From assembly GCA_954871525.1 (NCBI GenBank), contig OX940862.1, positions 14,156,501 through 14,220,500 of the forward strand: a DNA stretch of 64,000 nucleotides. Direction: 5' to 3'. The notes below the pieces were generated by a model. That model had not been told where the DNA came from. It did no database searches and saw only the letters and a program-made list of their open reading frames with translations. This DNA comes from Parietaria judaica (taxonomy: Eukaryota > Streptophyta > Magnoliopsida > Rosales > Urticaceae). Shown one piece after another: positions 37,609 to 50,590 of this stretch (positions within the stretch are counted from its first letter, which is position 1; each line of letters begins with the position of its first letter). A program made the translations under genes and the position numbers.

Positions 37609-39300
37609 AACTCGCGTTTCTACCGGGCAGGAAGGGACGTTGTTCGTTGTTAGTGTAGCGATCATTTTTTGGGGTTTGCATGACAAAAATAGTTATATAT
37701 AAATAAATAAAACCCCTGTGATGTTCATATTGTATATGCTTGTGGATTGCAGAATCATTGATCAATCAAATGCCAGCCTTCAGAGTTGTTGATATTGTTC
37801 TCGTTGCATTTCAAGTTAAATAAATAAATAAGCAAATATGAATTAATTGTGTATTGCGCACAAGCTTTTTTTTTTTTTTTTATTGTCAACTTCCCAAATC
37901 ATATATATGTATATTAAGTTTTTCAGGGCACAAGTTCTAAAAGTGTTTGAAAAACGAACGTTAAACACCCATTCTTTGTTTTAGCCGGACAAAATAAAAT
38001 TACTTGTCTCTCACGTTATGGAAATGTATATTTTTCGGGGTTGTTTGGTACTTGTCTATAATATAGAGAAAAATGTTAATATTTATCCGGTTAATACAAG
38101 AAGAAAAAAGATATTTAATGTTGGTTTTTCACACTTTTAATATTTGTACCGGTAATATTTCTAATATTTATCCCATATATATGGTTGTGATCTGATAGAA
38201 AGGGTAGGAATGAGATTCTTGATAGAAATGCACATCTCATTCTCAAGCGCATTTCTCGTAGGGATATATGCATGTTTTTGGTGCGCAAATTGAAGTAAAG
38301 CATTCCTACTTTTCCATCATTATTTTCATTTATTCTACAGAATTAGTATCTTATAAAAGTTATTTAAAATGCCCGCTCATATTCTTTCACTTTTAATTAA
38401 ATACCTAAAATCGTATAATTTATATTTTGATTGATGTGGTCTCGTGTGTTTTCATTATTATTGAATATCACCTCAACTTATAAGTACTTATGTGGTTAAA
38501 AACATCTTTGTGAAGAACAAAATAACGTTTCCGTTAAGTTTTAAAGGTAAAATCGACATCTTCAATAATATCGATCCGAACACGACAAGTTTTGAGGCTT
38601 CGCAGATGCCGAATGGGTGGGAAAGTTGATTAGACAATACACAGAGACTTGTTGAGAAATAAGAATGTAACGAAATGTGTTTCTTAAGCAAAATTTGGTA
38701 TAGAATAAAACTTCGATAGTACTGACGATAAATGTAGATTCTTCAGAAAATCAGAAATATTATTCTGTATATATATATATATATATATATTTTTATTGAG
38801 ATGACATTATTAGAACACTTGACAATTGACATTATTAGCCACATGCAACTATTAATGAGTTACACACATACATAACTTTCTGCATCCATTAAAATTGAAC
38901 CCTAAGACCTCTCAGTCAAAACAAGCTGCTTGGACGTTCTTGTACTATGTTAAAAGATAGAACCTACAAATTTTCATACATTATAGTACACATACGCATA
39001 TATACATATTTTATCCAGACATTTATAATATTATATTGAAATCAATCTCAATGTGAATGTGGGCATATACATAAATTATATATAATATAGCTGTAGGCTG
39101 TATACGTATATAGCTGTGGCCGGTCAATCTTCAAAACATCTGATCAGCAACCTATTTATAATAGAAGAATAATTAAATGGAATTTCCCAATTGTAAAGTA
39201 TATGATTCAGCTATTATAGTGGACGTCCCTTTTGAGAATGGCATAAGATTCCTCTCAATCTTAAGCTATACAATCTCTCTCTTACGTAACCAATCACAAA
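37609..39300. other. Intergenic: acyltransferase 3' UTR, then AT-rich DNA
   Basis: Contains poly-T (37866-37882) and (AT)n (38767-38791). No coding signal. The last 200 bases should be the promoter of the next gene, with CCAATCAC at 39289-39296. Confidence 0.6.
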
Positions 39301-39308
39301 GAAATCTC

Positions 39309-39315
39309 TATATAA
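39309..39315 (+). promoter_or_regulatory. TATA box of the low-complexity protein gene
   Basis: TATATAA lies 90 bp upstream of the start codon at 39399, which would place transcription start near 39340, giving a short 5' UTR. Confidence 0.6.
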
Positions 39316-39398
39316 GCACACAACGCTCACAAGCTTAACCATGCAACGAACCGACAAATACTACAAACCCTAATATTCAAGACTAGCTAACTAGGGCT

Positions 39399-40879
39399 AT
39401 GGGAGATCAACTCTACGCCTACCGAAGCAAGTATTCCTCGGGACACGGCGACGATGACGGCACCTTGAACGGCAGGAGCTACGGCGGGGATAAGGTCTGC
39501 CGGACGAACGTCTACAGTGGAGACGGCCGCCAGAGGCCGGTCCCCGGCCACAACGAGACCTACGTCATCCAAACGGAGGTAACAGAGAGCTACGTCCATC
39601 CGACCTCAAACTTCCACCGTTACGGCTCACCCACGCAATCACCGCCCCCGATGAGGAAGGTGACCGAGCAGTATGCGGCTCCATACGGAATCGGTAGAAC
39701 TTATGCCGATAAGCCCCACGGGTTTTCAAGTCCGACAAGGTATGAAATGTAAACAAAGCAAACTCAACGGATGTGTATTTTAATTTGTATCTTAAAGATG
39801 ATGTTTAGAAATGTCATAGGTCAAAATTTCAAATATCTACTATTTGTATTCTCTTGAAAATTTCATCAACCGGTCCCTTCAATACCAAAAACGAGAAGAT
39901 TTAAAAAAAAATTTAAAAAAATTTAATGACACATCTAAAATTCTGTATAATAAAATGAAAAAACAAATAAATTTTGAAGAGAGACAACATAGTGAAACTT
40001 TGACCGAAAGAATAAAATAAAATTATGCTACTATAAAAATAAAAGTATTAAGTACTTGTGCTATAAAATTAAAATGAGATGATTAGTTTTAACTTTTAAG
40101 TCTCTTTGTCTTTCTTGAACCCTAACAGGTATAACGATCGGAACCGCTGCCCGCCAGAGGTGGACAATTTCCTCACCGGCGTCCAGATTGAAGCTAGTCG
40201 CGCCCATGTTGTTCACTCACCCCGTTCAGCCTATGGTCCCCGTGGCCACGGCCAGATCAACGGAAGATTTGACGATCGTACTAATTACCGTGATCACCGG
40301 AAAGACAGCAACTACGACAGCGGCAGCGACGACGATAGCGACAGAGAGCGAGACGATGACCGGTACTCCTACAAGCCTAACAAGGTTGCAACGGCAAAGA
40401 CGACTACAACTTGGTCGGAAGTGTCGAGTCCTAAGGCATACAGACAAGGTACCGCCGTCCGGCTTTCAGGCTCCCCACCAAGCCATGGCTCGGGGAGACT
40501 CGGCTTGCCAACGAGCAACATCGAAGAGCTCGTCCACGGCCTGAAAGTAAGTACCGGCGGCAAGCCGCACGAGTACGGGACCCAATACGGGGCGGCTCCG
40601 GAGGCAGTGAAACCCTACGGACACGCTTACAACAGCGGGTACAGTTCCGACGGTACGACGAAGTACCGGCAGACTCCCGAAGCGGTGAAACCCTACGGCG
40701 GTGAAGTTGCAAAGCCGTACGGGTACGGCCATGAAGCTGCGAAGCCGTACGGTGCAGCGACGAAGTACGGTGGTGGTGCTAATTACTTTGCTTCTTCGTC
40801 TTCGTCTTCGTCTTCTTCTTCGGTGATCGATTGTTACGAGGCGGCGAAGAAGTACAACGGCAAGGTCATACGAACTTAA
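39399..40879 (+). CDS. Unrecognised low-complexity, Tyr/Gly/Ser-rich protein (363 aa, 2 exons)
   Basis: Exons 39399-39739 and 40129-40879, joined in phase 2 across a 389-bp intron to read SSPTR-YNDRNRCPPEVDNFLT. I do not recognise the family. The segment CPPEVDNFLTGVQIEAS near 119-136 looks like a short conserved motif; an acidic/Asp-Arg patch (SGSDDDSDRERDDDRYSY) follows. The C-terminal third carries imperfect repeats of the type EAVKPYG/EAAKPYG (at least five) and a tract of over ten serines before the final VIDCYEAAKKYNGKVIRT. There is no signal peptide or membrane segment; it is probably mostly disordered and soluble. Codon use is markedly GC-richer than the flanks, and a TATA box is present, so it is probably expressed. 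Confidence 0.8.
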
Positions 40880-42904
40880 ACTTGATTAACAATGGTATCG
40901 TATACTATATATACGAGGGTGATATATGATATATATATATATATATAAATTATAATAAGGTTTCTGGGTCGTCCTTGTACTAGTGTGTTCTCAGCTATAT
41001 AGCCGATCGGTTATGTCGTAATTTGCTTTGATGGGATAATATATATATATATATGTATGCATGCATGTGTGTTATGTGTATATGGTACTGTGATACGTAT
41101 AAATTATTGCGATTGCTATATATGGGGTGTTGTTCATTTCAAATTATTTAGTATCACCAATATATAGTATTTAAAGAGATTGGCGCCGCGACCTTGTTAG
41201 GCACGTGGTGCATTTTCTCAAGAGTAAATTGCCGCCAATGTACTTAATGTTTGACCGATTGCGATCTATGTGCCCATGATTATTTTTTGCTTAATATACC
41301 CAAAGTCGCTTCCGTTAAATATTTTCGTGCACCCCGTCATTTGACCGTCAACCCTCGTCACATATTTGTCACCTAAGTTGTTGTGTCACCAACAACCACA
41401 CCCACGCGGCACACAATTTATTTTTTATTTGTGCCCGTGGGTGGGGTTGTGGGATTGAGGCAATGTTAATTTATTTTTAATAAATAAAAATAAAACTCAT
41501 ATATTAGGTCATTATTAAATCATTCTAATAATTAATTAAGTCCGTCATAAATATTTCACGGGCCCGAGTGGGCCCGTCATAATTTATTGTAGTCGGGTCG
41601 AGCCCGAAAAACACAGTGGACTCAAATTCCGATTCGGACATTTTTTACGCACGAAATATTATACGACAACAACGATCATATGCCAATGCATGAAAAACAG
41701 TGATATTAAGATGAAATAATAAAAAGATGCATTATAGTTTTTACCATATTATTTTGTTGGTTGAGTGAGATGTAATTATCTATTCATATAAGTTGTCCAC
41801 CTTCTAGTTAACTTCTAAATTCTAATTATTAATGCTATAACAAATCATTTTCTATATATATATCATATATGTACATATTTAGTAGACACACTCTTTAGAT
41901 AATTGTTTTGTAACCAAATGACGAGTTTCATTTCTTTTCTATATTAAAGACATTGAAGTTTTTAAAAAAAATACACACCACCTGGTTTTACAATACCATA
42001 TAAAGCTATTTATTCTAAGCAAAAGTATAATAATAATTGTTGATGCCAAAAAATAATTAAACATTGTACCGGTTCAAAGTTGAATATTGGGCCCGGCTCA
42101 TCGTCGTTTGTTGACTTTCCTAGACTAGAGGCTAGAGGGTTGACATTCCTCCTTTACATATTAAGTAAAATGTTAATACAATAAAAAAAAATATGTTATT
42201 TTGTTGGAGTTGCTTTACATCTTCATCTTGAATTATAAAAATTCAAATTGTATATCCTTGAATATCATCGTGCCATGTCACTTGTGAAATCATCCTTTTA
42301 TAATATATAGATTAGAATTAACTCAAAATTATATACACACGATTTTGATTCTATAAATAATTAAACAAATGTTTTTATTATATAAAAATTCATATAGAAA
42401 CCCGCAAAATTGAATCATCCATCTTCGTCGCCCAAATTACAACTCCAATTCAAACCACATTTAAACTCTTTTCCACCAGAAAATTAAAAGGGAATTCAAA
42501 ATTTATATAATATATATAAAAGGGTTTAATAATTTTGGGAATCATGTCGGCCAAAAACCACCAATTTCAACCCTATTTTTTTTCTCCTTTTTAATTATTT
42601 TTAAAAAACCAAAATATTGGTACCTTTTCGTCAATAATTTTTTTACCTTAATAAACTAGCAATAAGAAAATGTGTAAATAAAAAAACCCAGACAAGTTGC
42701 CTCTCTTCACCCTCGCTCGCCGCTCTGTCTCAAAAGTCGTCTTGCTTGTTTCAAACAAAATGTAAGATAACGACCATTATGCACGCACATGTAGTTCATA
42801 ATATGGGGTTTCATCTTATCTATCTTCCAATGTAGTTCATATCTTCCTTTGACAGTGAAGTTTGGAGGTAATAAATAAAGCTTATTTATTTCTCTTTCTG
42901 TGTC
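40880..42904. other. Intergenic, possible small element at 41165-41420
   Basis: After the 3' UTR (with (AT)n at 40927-40947 and 41040-41054), 41225-41420 has AAATTGCCGCCAATGTACTTAA-like sequence that resembles MULE-derived ends; borders not found. Otherwise AT-rich and non-coding. Confidence 0.4.
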
Positions 42905-42912
42905 ATCCTATC

Positions 42913-43124
42913 CACGGCCGGCCCAACCCTATGGACGAGTTGGGCCGTCGCCCAAAGCCCCTTTTAGACTAGTTTATTAATGTGTTGTATACGTTTTGCT
43001 ATATCGTATAACTCCTGCAATATCCTTAATTCAATAGCTTCTGCAATATTGTATTGCAAGCTCTCAAAAAAATTCTCATAATAATGACTCTCCCAAGGAC
43101 CCGAAAAGGGTTGGGCCGGCCCTG
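42913..43124. mobile_element. hAT-type MITE (212 bp) with perfect 8-bp target duplication
   Basis: Ends CACGGCCGGCCCAACCCT and (reverse complement) CAGGGCCGGCCCAACCCT are inverted repeats, flanked by ATCCTATC at 42905-42912 and 43125-43132. The interior is AT-rich and non-coding. Confidence 0.9.
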
Positions 43125-43132
43125 ATCCTATC

Positions 43133-46124
43133 TATCTGCAATGTGGTAATTACAATCGTAGTGACTCCTTTAGTCTTGATTCCAATTGTACCGACTATTT
43201 GTCTCTTGCTTCTTTTTGACTTTTTTTGTCGTTTACTATTTTATTTTTTCTTTTTATGTTGAACTGATTTCGGATCCATGTTATGATAGGATAGTGATTC
43301 GTAAATTTGGACTGAAGATGAAGTACAAAATCGGTTACATGTGTGATCTTGACAAAGGAGGCCATGCATTGCAGAGAGGAAGCTTCGGCTCCGCGCAACT
43401 AGATCGAAACGCAACCTTGCTTCAATTGTGATTAACATATACGAGGTGTTTCATAATGTTAGTATTCAGGCTGGATTTGATAGCACTTTTTTAAAATACA
43501 ATATTTTTGTTATTCTATTCACAAGGATCTTTAGGAATTGTACTTTTTTTGTGTGTGCACTACAAATCAGATTCTTAAATGTGCAGGACTCGGTTTTGCT
43601 TATCTTTGAGGCTTCAGCAACTGCTCTCCTGTGATGACGGTATCAGTTTAACTCACATAATTTTGATGTCATTCAAATGTTGGTACTTAACTTCTTTCGT
43701 TATTTACACTCTTTGGTGCCTCTGTAATTTTAAGTTTCAATTGTGATTTGTTCAAGCTAAAAATAAGAGTTAATCGCTCTAATTTCCGATGTCCAGTTTT
43801 CCAAAATATAATATGTTTTTTTTTCTTTTATTTTTATTTTAGTGTGGTTAAAGTCACAAAAATACATGGTGTTTTATACTTCCAAAGATAACGCTTCACC
43901 GTCCATTGTCCACTGCGTTGCTTCTATGGTAAGATTCTTTTTCTCAGATTTTGTAAAGATCATTATTGGTTTCATTGAACTTAGGAATCCTTATTATGTA
44001 AGTTTGGAAAAAAGTTGCTTTGGGTTATTTTAACTGAAATGATGCATAATAGAATGCTCTGTTTTAGTTGACTTAACATCTCTGGTTACAAATAGCAAAG
44101 AGTTTGATAATTAATTTTTGGTTACATATTGTTCAAAAGCATGTAATCAAACAACAATAGATGCATGCTTTTAAAATTATGATTGGATTGTTTTGTTTTT
44201 CTTTCAAATATCAATGTTATTGACTTCTCATATAACAAAAAAAAAAAAAAGATTCTTGATCTTTGAATACTAAACAATGTTATGGAAAAACAATTTTTCT
44301 TCCATAAGCTACAAGATTTTTCTAATCAGATGATGTTTAGAATTTATTTGGTTATCTAAATATGTTTTTCAGTATGTAAGTTATGATTCATGGTAAATAC
44401 GAGACTGGAAGTATTTTTCTTTTTATGAAAGAAAATGTGCACTACTACGAAATAGATATAGTTTTCGTGATTTTATTTCAAAGTTTGCTACCATTGTTCT
44501 TGGCTGGAGTTGTGTAACACACGAAATGAGATTTGAGTTGTGGTGCATGAATAGACGTAAGTGGTGATTCCCGGGCACCATCGTTGTAAATAACTTCACG
44601 GGAAATGGTTCGGCTGTGCCGACACCACCATAATATTATGGAGTCTAGCAGACGCTACACTATTATTGTAAGTTTATTGAATGATTATGTAGAGAAATAT
44701 TAACTGAGCTTATACGTATATGTGTTTGTGAGCTCTCTAAACTATTTTATATAATTTTTATCACATTTTCTTTAACATTTTGGAGAAAAATATCTAATTT
44801 TACATTCGAGTTTTTCCACTGATTTTTTTTTCTTCTCTTCTGAGGGAAAGTCTTTAAGTCAGCTTAGACATGTGGTTGAAGAGCTAAGGACGAGTAGGAA
44901 CACTTTAGGCAGAAAATAGGTGTTGTTGCTTTCAATGGTATTTTTGCACCGAAATATTTATACAACCAGGTTTGTTTTGTTTGAATTTTTATACTAGTTG
45001 GTCCTTACACTTAATTTGCAAGAAAACTATTGATTATTTAGATTAAACACGAGGATTTTTGTTTATTATTTTAATGTTGTTGGCTTCTGAATATAGAACG
45101 TGGCTTATTATTTTTAATTCCAATTTACACTATTCTTACAAAACAACAAGTGCAATATAGACTAAATGAATACGTTTTGTAAGAATATTATTTTAATTCC
45201 AATTTACACAATTCTTGCAATTTGCAATCATATAATTATTTAGCTATCTGATTCGGGACTAATAAAAGCCAATAACGATAACCTATTCAACTTTTGTGTT
45301 GTTTACATAGATAAACATGAACATTTACCGGCATTCTCTGTAAACAAACACGTTGAGGACTTGAATGAAGAGATGATTAACATGTAAAAACAATTCAAGT
45401 GAGAAACAAGTTTGAATATTTGGTCTCTCACTTTTATCCAATCCTAAAAAAAATTATTATTTTTCTATAATTATAATTAGATAGGATCGGTCATTAAGGA
45501 CTTGGCGAAGCTTCAATTTCTTAATTTTCACCATAAAAAAAATAAAAAAATTTAGAATGAATGTTGAATTAAATCATTACTTCGCATCTTTAAATAATTG
45601 TAGAAAGAATGTTGAACTATATTTTAAATAACTATCTTTAAGCAAATGTTGAAAGTCAAAGGAGTGAAAGATAGTGCCAATCAGGTTTCATTATACCTTA
45701 ATATGTTAAAGAGTAGGCTGAGTTTAATATTATTTATCTTATTTTCCAGAATCTCTATTGTTACAAAATATTTTTTAAAATTATAATTATTTTTTTTTAC
45801 AAAAAATTACATTAAACAATTAATTAATTGATAGCCATTTTAAAAAACTTTTCATAGTAAATATCGTCTTATTCAAGTATAAAATTTGAGGAACATCAGA
45901 AATTTGTGTAATTGTTGAATTCCATAGTGATATATATATATATACACTATATTACGTAATTAATATTTCAAATGCTTAATTTATTTATTTTAATTGCACG
46001 TGCCGCTCCACCAGTAAAATATAATAAGATATCATTCTTATTCTTAGTCATTAAGGTTCAGTAGTTTCCAATTCTATAAAATATGTCCGTTTCAACATTT
46101 AATAGCGAGAAGTTTCCAATTCTA
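43133..46124. other. AT-rich DNA, no gene recognised
   Basis: Exon-like patches with acceptable splice signals occur (for example 43844-43928) but give no recognisable protein. A moderately GC-rich stretch at 44550-44650 was read on both strands without identification. Confidence 0.5.
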
Positions 46125-46562
46125 TAAAATATAGGGTTCTTAAAGGTAATAGCCAATCTTGAAAGTGTGTTTAGCAAAATAGCTAAACTTTGGTTAATTT
46201 TGTAAACTAGCCAATTAACCATTTAAGTGAATTTGTAATTACATTATTACCCTTAATAATTAAAAACGAAATTTAAAATAAATTCAAATTAAAATCGAAT
46301 TTTATGGGTTATTAATCTGAAAAAATTTAATTAATTAATGCTGAATATTTACATTAATTAGCCTTGGGAAATCTGATCATTAATTGATATTGGCATTGAT
46401 TACAACATTAATTCACCCACTTTCCTCGTTGAATTCCTCTTTTTAGGTTGAATTCAATTTTTAAATAAAATATATTGACCACGTTTTGAACCACTTCTCT
46501 CTCCTTAAAACCTCACTCTCTTCGAGCTTCATCGATCATCTTCGAGCTTCCACCGTCGGCGT

Positions 46563-46776
46563 CGCAATCACCGACCATTAACGGCGAGGCATCACCGACC
46601 ATCAACGGCGTTGTAATCACCGACCATTAACGGCGAAGCATCACCGACCATTAACGGCGAGGCATCACCGACCATTAACGGCGAAGCATCACCGACCATT
46701 AACGGCGAGGCATCACCGACCATTAACGGCGTGAATATCACCGACCATTAACGACGTCGCAATCACCGACCATTAA
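46563..46776. repeat. 24-bp minisatellite, nine copies, inside the first MULE
   Basis: The unit ATCACCGACCATTAACGGCG plus a variable 4-5 bases is repeated nine times, alternating GAGGC and GAAGC endings, which suggests amplification of a dimer. Confidence 0.9.
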
Positions 46777-47169
46777 TTTACGTTGGAGCTCATTTATACT
46801 TGTTTTTACTACTTAATTTACATCAAAATATTAATTTACGTAAAAAAAATAATTTACTTTAGAGTTTTTTTTTCCTGCTAATATACGTAGTTAATATATG
46901 TTAATATATGTGTTTTATTGTGTTAATATACGTGGTTAATGCACATTTATATCTGTTAATGCACATAACGAACATGAGTTTTTGTATCGGAGCAAGAATA
47001 CACGTTGCCGAGTAAATATGCTAGATAAAGTCATATTACAAACACTAACACGAAATCCTTGATCGAATTAACCATCTTAACAAGTCAAAATAATTCGAAA
47101 CCATATACATTCACACGAATTAACATTATTAACCTATACGTTAACACAAATTAACTATATAGATTTGAT

Positions 47170-47292
47170 TCATTTTAACTGCTTCTGACTCTCCTTCTCC
47201 ATAATTTCGTGAATCTCCGGATCAGCAACCTTAAGCGGCCATTTCCTCCAACTTTGAGTCTTTCTCCTCGTCAGCGCTTCATCTCCGACTCC
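47170..47292 (-). pseudogene. Serine hydroxymethyltransferase-like exon fragment captured by the first MULE
   Basis: The minus strand, after an acceptor-like GTTAAAG, reads ...WRKWPLKVADPEIHEIMEKE and then SQKQLK-stop. This matches the conserved N-terminal region of plant SHMT (W..PL..ADPEI.E.MEKEKQRQFKGIELIASEN, family pattern from memory). The stop (TGA, 47170-47172) replaces the conserved Gly of K-G-I, and no further SHMT sequence follows. It is a short captured and broken exon, not a working enzyme. Confidence 0.55.
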
Positions 47293-47689
47293 TTTAACTA
47301 TAAACATGTATTAACACAAATTAATACACATTAATACACAATAGAACATGTTGCTATACATAGATACACACATACTAACACAGATTACTACACATATTAA
47401 TAGGTTAATACACAGACTGCTACATGTTAATACACAGATTACTACATAATGTTAATACACGTTAATAAACAAGTTACTATGCATAAAAATAACCGTATTA
47501 ACACGTCCATAATCTTAATATAATCCCAAAAGTGCCGTAACAGGAATAAAATCCGGACAACATGTTAATATTGTGATATAATGCATGTTAATTAGAGAAA
47601 AATGATTTTTGAGAATTCAGTTGGTTAATATCTATTAATTTCCATTAACACGAATATACAGTGTATTAAACGAGAACTTACAGTTTTTG

Positions 47690-48120
47690 CCACTTATTCC
47701 TTCGCGAGTCCCACATCGTTCGGAGGAGGCGACTTCAAGCGTAGCGACAACGGCGAAGGACGGGACAAATTCAAGCGTAGCTACGGCGGCGAAGGACGGG
47801 GTGACTTCAAGCGCAGCGACGACGGCGAAGAACGGGGCGACTTCAAGCATAGCGACGACGGTGAAGGACGGGGCGACTCCATTGATGGCGTTCGGAGCTT
47901 GGCACTCGCAGAGGTGATGAAAAAAGAGGTGAAGGTGAAGACGGCGTCGTTCGGAGGAGGCGACTTCAAGCGTAGCGACGACACTGAAGGACGGGGCAAC
48001 TTCAAGTGTAGCGACGACGGCGAAGGACGGGGCGACTTCAAGTGTAGCAAAGACGGCGAAGGACGAGGCGACTCCATTGATGGCGTTCGGAGCTTGCCGC
48101 TTGCAGAGGTGGTGGAAACA
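47690..48120. repeat. 36-bp repeats with open frames in the first MULE
   Basis: A GC-rich 36-bp unit (GACTTCAAGCGTAGCGACG plus GCGAAGGACGGGGC) is repeated about nine times in two blocks. Because 36 is a multiple of three, frames stay open on both strands (minus-strand SPRPSPSSLRLK repeats). A real protein is not supported; no good start or homology. Confidence 0.8.
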
Positions 48121-48737
48121 TAAGTGAAGACGAAGGCAAGCCGTCGAACTCCGGTCGTTAAGGGTGGTGAAATCATCGGTGGAGCGCCTTCATTGTGAAA
48201 TGTCGAAACCCTAGCTTGCAAGAGATCTCAGTTTCAACGTGAGAGGAAAACCAGAGAATAAATCAAGAGAGAGAAAATACAAAATATTATCCTAATTAAT
48301 AGCAAAAGAGGTTACAATCAAAGATTTAGTCTCATAATATGAAATCCACTTTAATAGGTGATTAGGTTGAAACGTGATTAGCTAAAAAATTTAATTTTTT
48401 GAATTAAATTTAAATGTAATCAGTTACCATGATTTGTGCTGATAAGGTTAATTATCATTTTAATTAATTACGAAAATAATAATTTAAATTGATTAATTAA
48501 AGGGTATTTTAGGAATAAAATTGAATTTAATATGCCACCTCATGTTAATTGGCTAGTTTACAAAATTAACCAAAGTTTGACTATTTTGCTAAACCTATGT
48601 TTCAATCTGGCTATTTGGTGCAATTTCTCTAAAATATATCGTTGCAAGAGAGAGAGAATATAATCAGAATCACTCGCATTTCTCTCTCGCTTCTCCGGAA
48701 CCCTAGAAGAATCCTTTATTCTTCTTCTTCGCAATCG

Positions 48738-48858
48738 ATGGAGAAACACTTCTTTCTGGCGGTGGCGGTTTCTCTCGAGCTCGGCTCAGCCGGCCGACAC
48801 AGTGAACCATGACGATGCTTCCCCCGAAATGCCTGCTTGCGAAAACAACTTCGTTCAT
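48738..48858 (+). pseudogene. Relic first exon resembling a signal-peptide-peptidase-like (SPPL) gene
   Basis: ATG at 48738 begins a signal-peptide-like sequence (MEKHFFLAVAVSL), preceded by an AACCCTAG 5'-UTR-like stretch. One frame away, 48796-48858 reads DTVNHDDASPEMPACENNFVH and ends at a good GTAAGA donor. Plant SPPL proteins (PA-domain intramembrane proteases) start with a signal peptide followed by a DD-SP-x-x-P-x-C-x-N-x-F-x-V pattern, so this looks like exon 1 with a single-nucleotide frameshift between about 48770 and 48795. No downstream SPPL exon was found in the window. Confidence 0.4.
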
Positions 48859-49300
48859 GTAAGAAATCTCTGATTCCTGCTCAATTTTGCGATGATATCT
48901 GTTTGGAGACCGATGAAGTTGGAAATTGAGAACTATGTTTGGCTTGATCGGTGCTTACACCATCCATGTTTGAAATCGATTGCTGTAATTTACCTGATGT
49001 TAATCGTCCTGTTATGGATCTCCATTTAGGGTTTCCTTATTCGTGTTTCGCCCGTTTGATGCTCTTCGGTTACTGCATAGTGCATATATTCGTATACAAA
49101 TTTACTTACGTGACGAAGTTTATTGATCTGGTATCTGATTGGGTAGTGCTTCACGAACTTTTCTATAAGAATCAAAGTTCTGAATTTCCTTGAAGTGAGA
49201 TTTCTGATTTTACGTAATTAAGGAAATGAGATTTCTTAATTTACTTGATGTTAATAAGATCAATGTGTGCAAGGTGTCTTTGTTCTTAAATTTTTCCACA

Positions 49301-50590
49301 AGTTCATTGACAGTGGCTTTAATGCGTGATGATGAGGGTGCAGTTTGATTGACAACACCCTTTCCCGAAGAAACCACGGTGCTTTTAATTCATTACAGTC
49401 CCTTGTATACCCACTGTGATCATTTACTTGATGTTTTAAACTTTTCAAGTTTATACTCACTGTGATATGTGGTCCCTCCATGAAAAACCGATGTCGGCTT
49501 AATCAGAAATGGCCCTCGGCTCTATACCCACTGTGATAATCGGAAATGTCCCTTGATGAAATATGATGTCGGCTTATTCTTTAGTTCGAATATCGTTACT
49601 GTCCCGCGGTGAAATATGATACCGGCTTGAACTTTGGTTTGACAAATGCAAATGCCCCTCGGAAATCCGATGTCGGCATAATCGGAAATGTCCCTCGGCT
49701 TTATAGCCACTGTGATAATGAGAAATTTCCCTCGGAAATGTTCAAAATCGGAAATTTCCCTTAATAAAATACGATGTCGGCTTAATCAGAAACGTCCCTC
49801 GGCTTTATACCCATTGTGATAATCGGAAATGTCCCTCGAAAGAAATACGATGTCGGCTTATTCTTTGGTTTGAATATCGTAAATGTCCCGCGGTGAAATA
49901 TGATATCGGCTTGATCTTTGGTTTGACAAATGCAAATGCCCCTTGGAAATCCGATGTCGGCATAATCGGAAATGTCCCTCGGCTTTATAGCCATTGTGAT
50001 AATCGGAAATGTCCCTCGAAAGAAATACGATGTCGGCTTATTCTTTGGTTTGAATATCGTAAATGTCCCGCGGTGAAATATGATATCGGCTTGATCTTTG
50101 GTTTGACAAATGCAAATGCCCCTCGGAAATCCGATGTCGGCATAATCGGAAATGTCCCTCGGCTTTATAGCCACTGTGATAATGAGAAATGTCCCTCAGA
50201 AATGTTCAAAATCGGTAATGTCCCTTGATAAGATACGATGTCGGCTTAATCGGAAATGTTCAAAATCGGTAATGTCCTTTGATAAAATACGATGTCGGCT
50301 TAGTCGGCCCCTCGGCTTTACACTGTGATAATCAGAAATGACCCTCGGAAATGTCCCTTGATAAAATACGATGTCGGCTTAATCTTTGGTTCATTGACAG
50401 TGACTTTAATGCGTGATGATAAGGGTGTAGTTTGATTGATAACACATTTTCCCGAAGAAACCACAGTGCTTTTAGTTCATCACAGTCCCTTGTATACCCA
50501 CTGTGATCATTTACTTGATGTTTTAAACTTTTCAAGTTTATACTCGCTGTGATATGTGGTCCCTCCATGAAAAACCGACGTCGGCTTAAT
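49301..50590. repeat. Large-scale duplication at the start of the array (about 200 bp, 1.09 kb apart)
   Basis: The block 49301-49503 (TTCATTGACAGTGGCTTTAA ... CCATGAAAAACCGATGTCGG) recurs at 50392-50590 with few changes, and carries TATACCCACTGTGATCAT, which resembles the ancestor of one array module. Confidence 0.85.

Larger units (their letters stand above)
46134..48629. mobile_element. Pack-MULE-like element (2,496 bp) with 9-bp target duplication
   Basis: Long terminal inverted repeats of about 90 bp (46134-46220 and 48541-48629) share GTTAATTTTGTAAACTAGCC and TTTAGCAAAATAG. The element is flanked by TAAAATATA at 46125-46133 and 48630-48638, the 9-bp duplication typical of Mutator-like elements. 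There is no transposase. The interior holds a 24-bp minisatellite, an SHMT-like exon fragment and a GC-rich repetitive open frame, i.e. captured host sequence. Confidence 0.9.

Noticed and set aside
43300..43930. Exon-like blocks (43309-43430, 43587-43633, 43844-43928) with splice-like borders
   Set aside because: Phases do not join into one frame and the translations match nothing I know.
44550..44650. Moderately GC-rich stretch that could fold
   Set aside because: No match to a known small RNA and no promoter or terminator signals.
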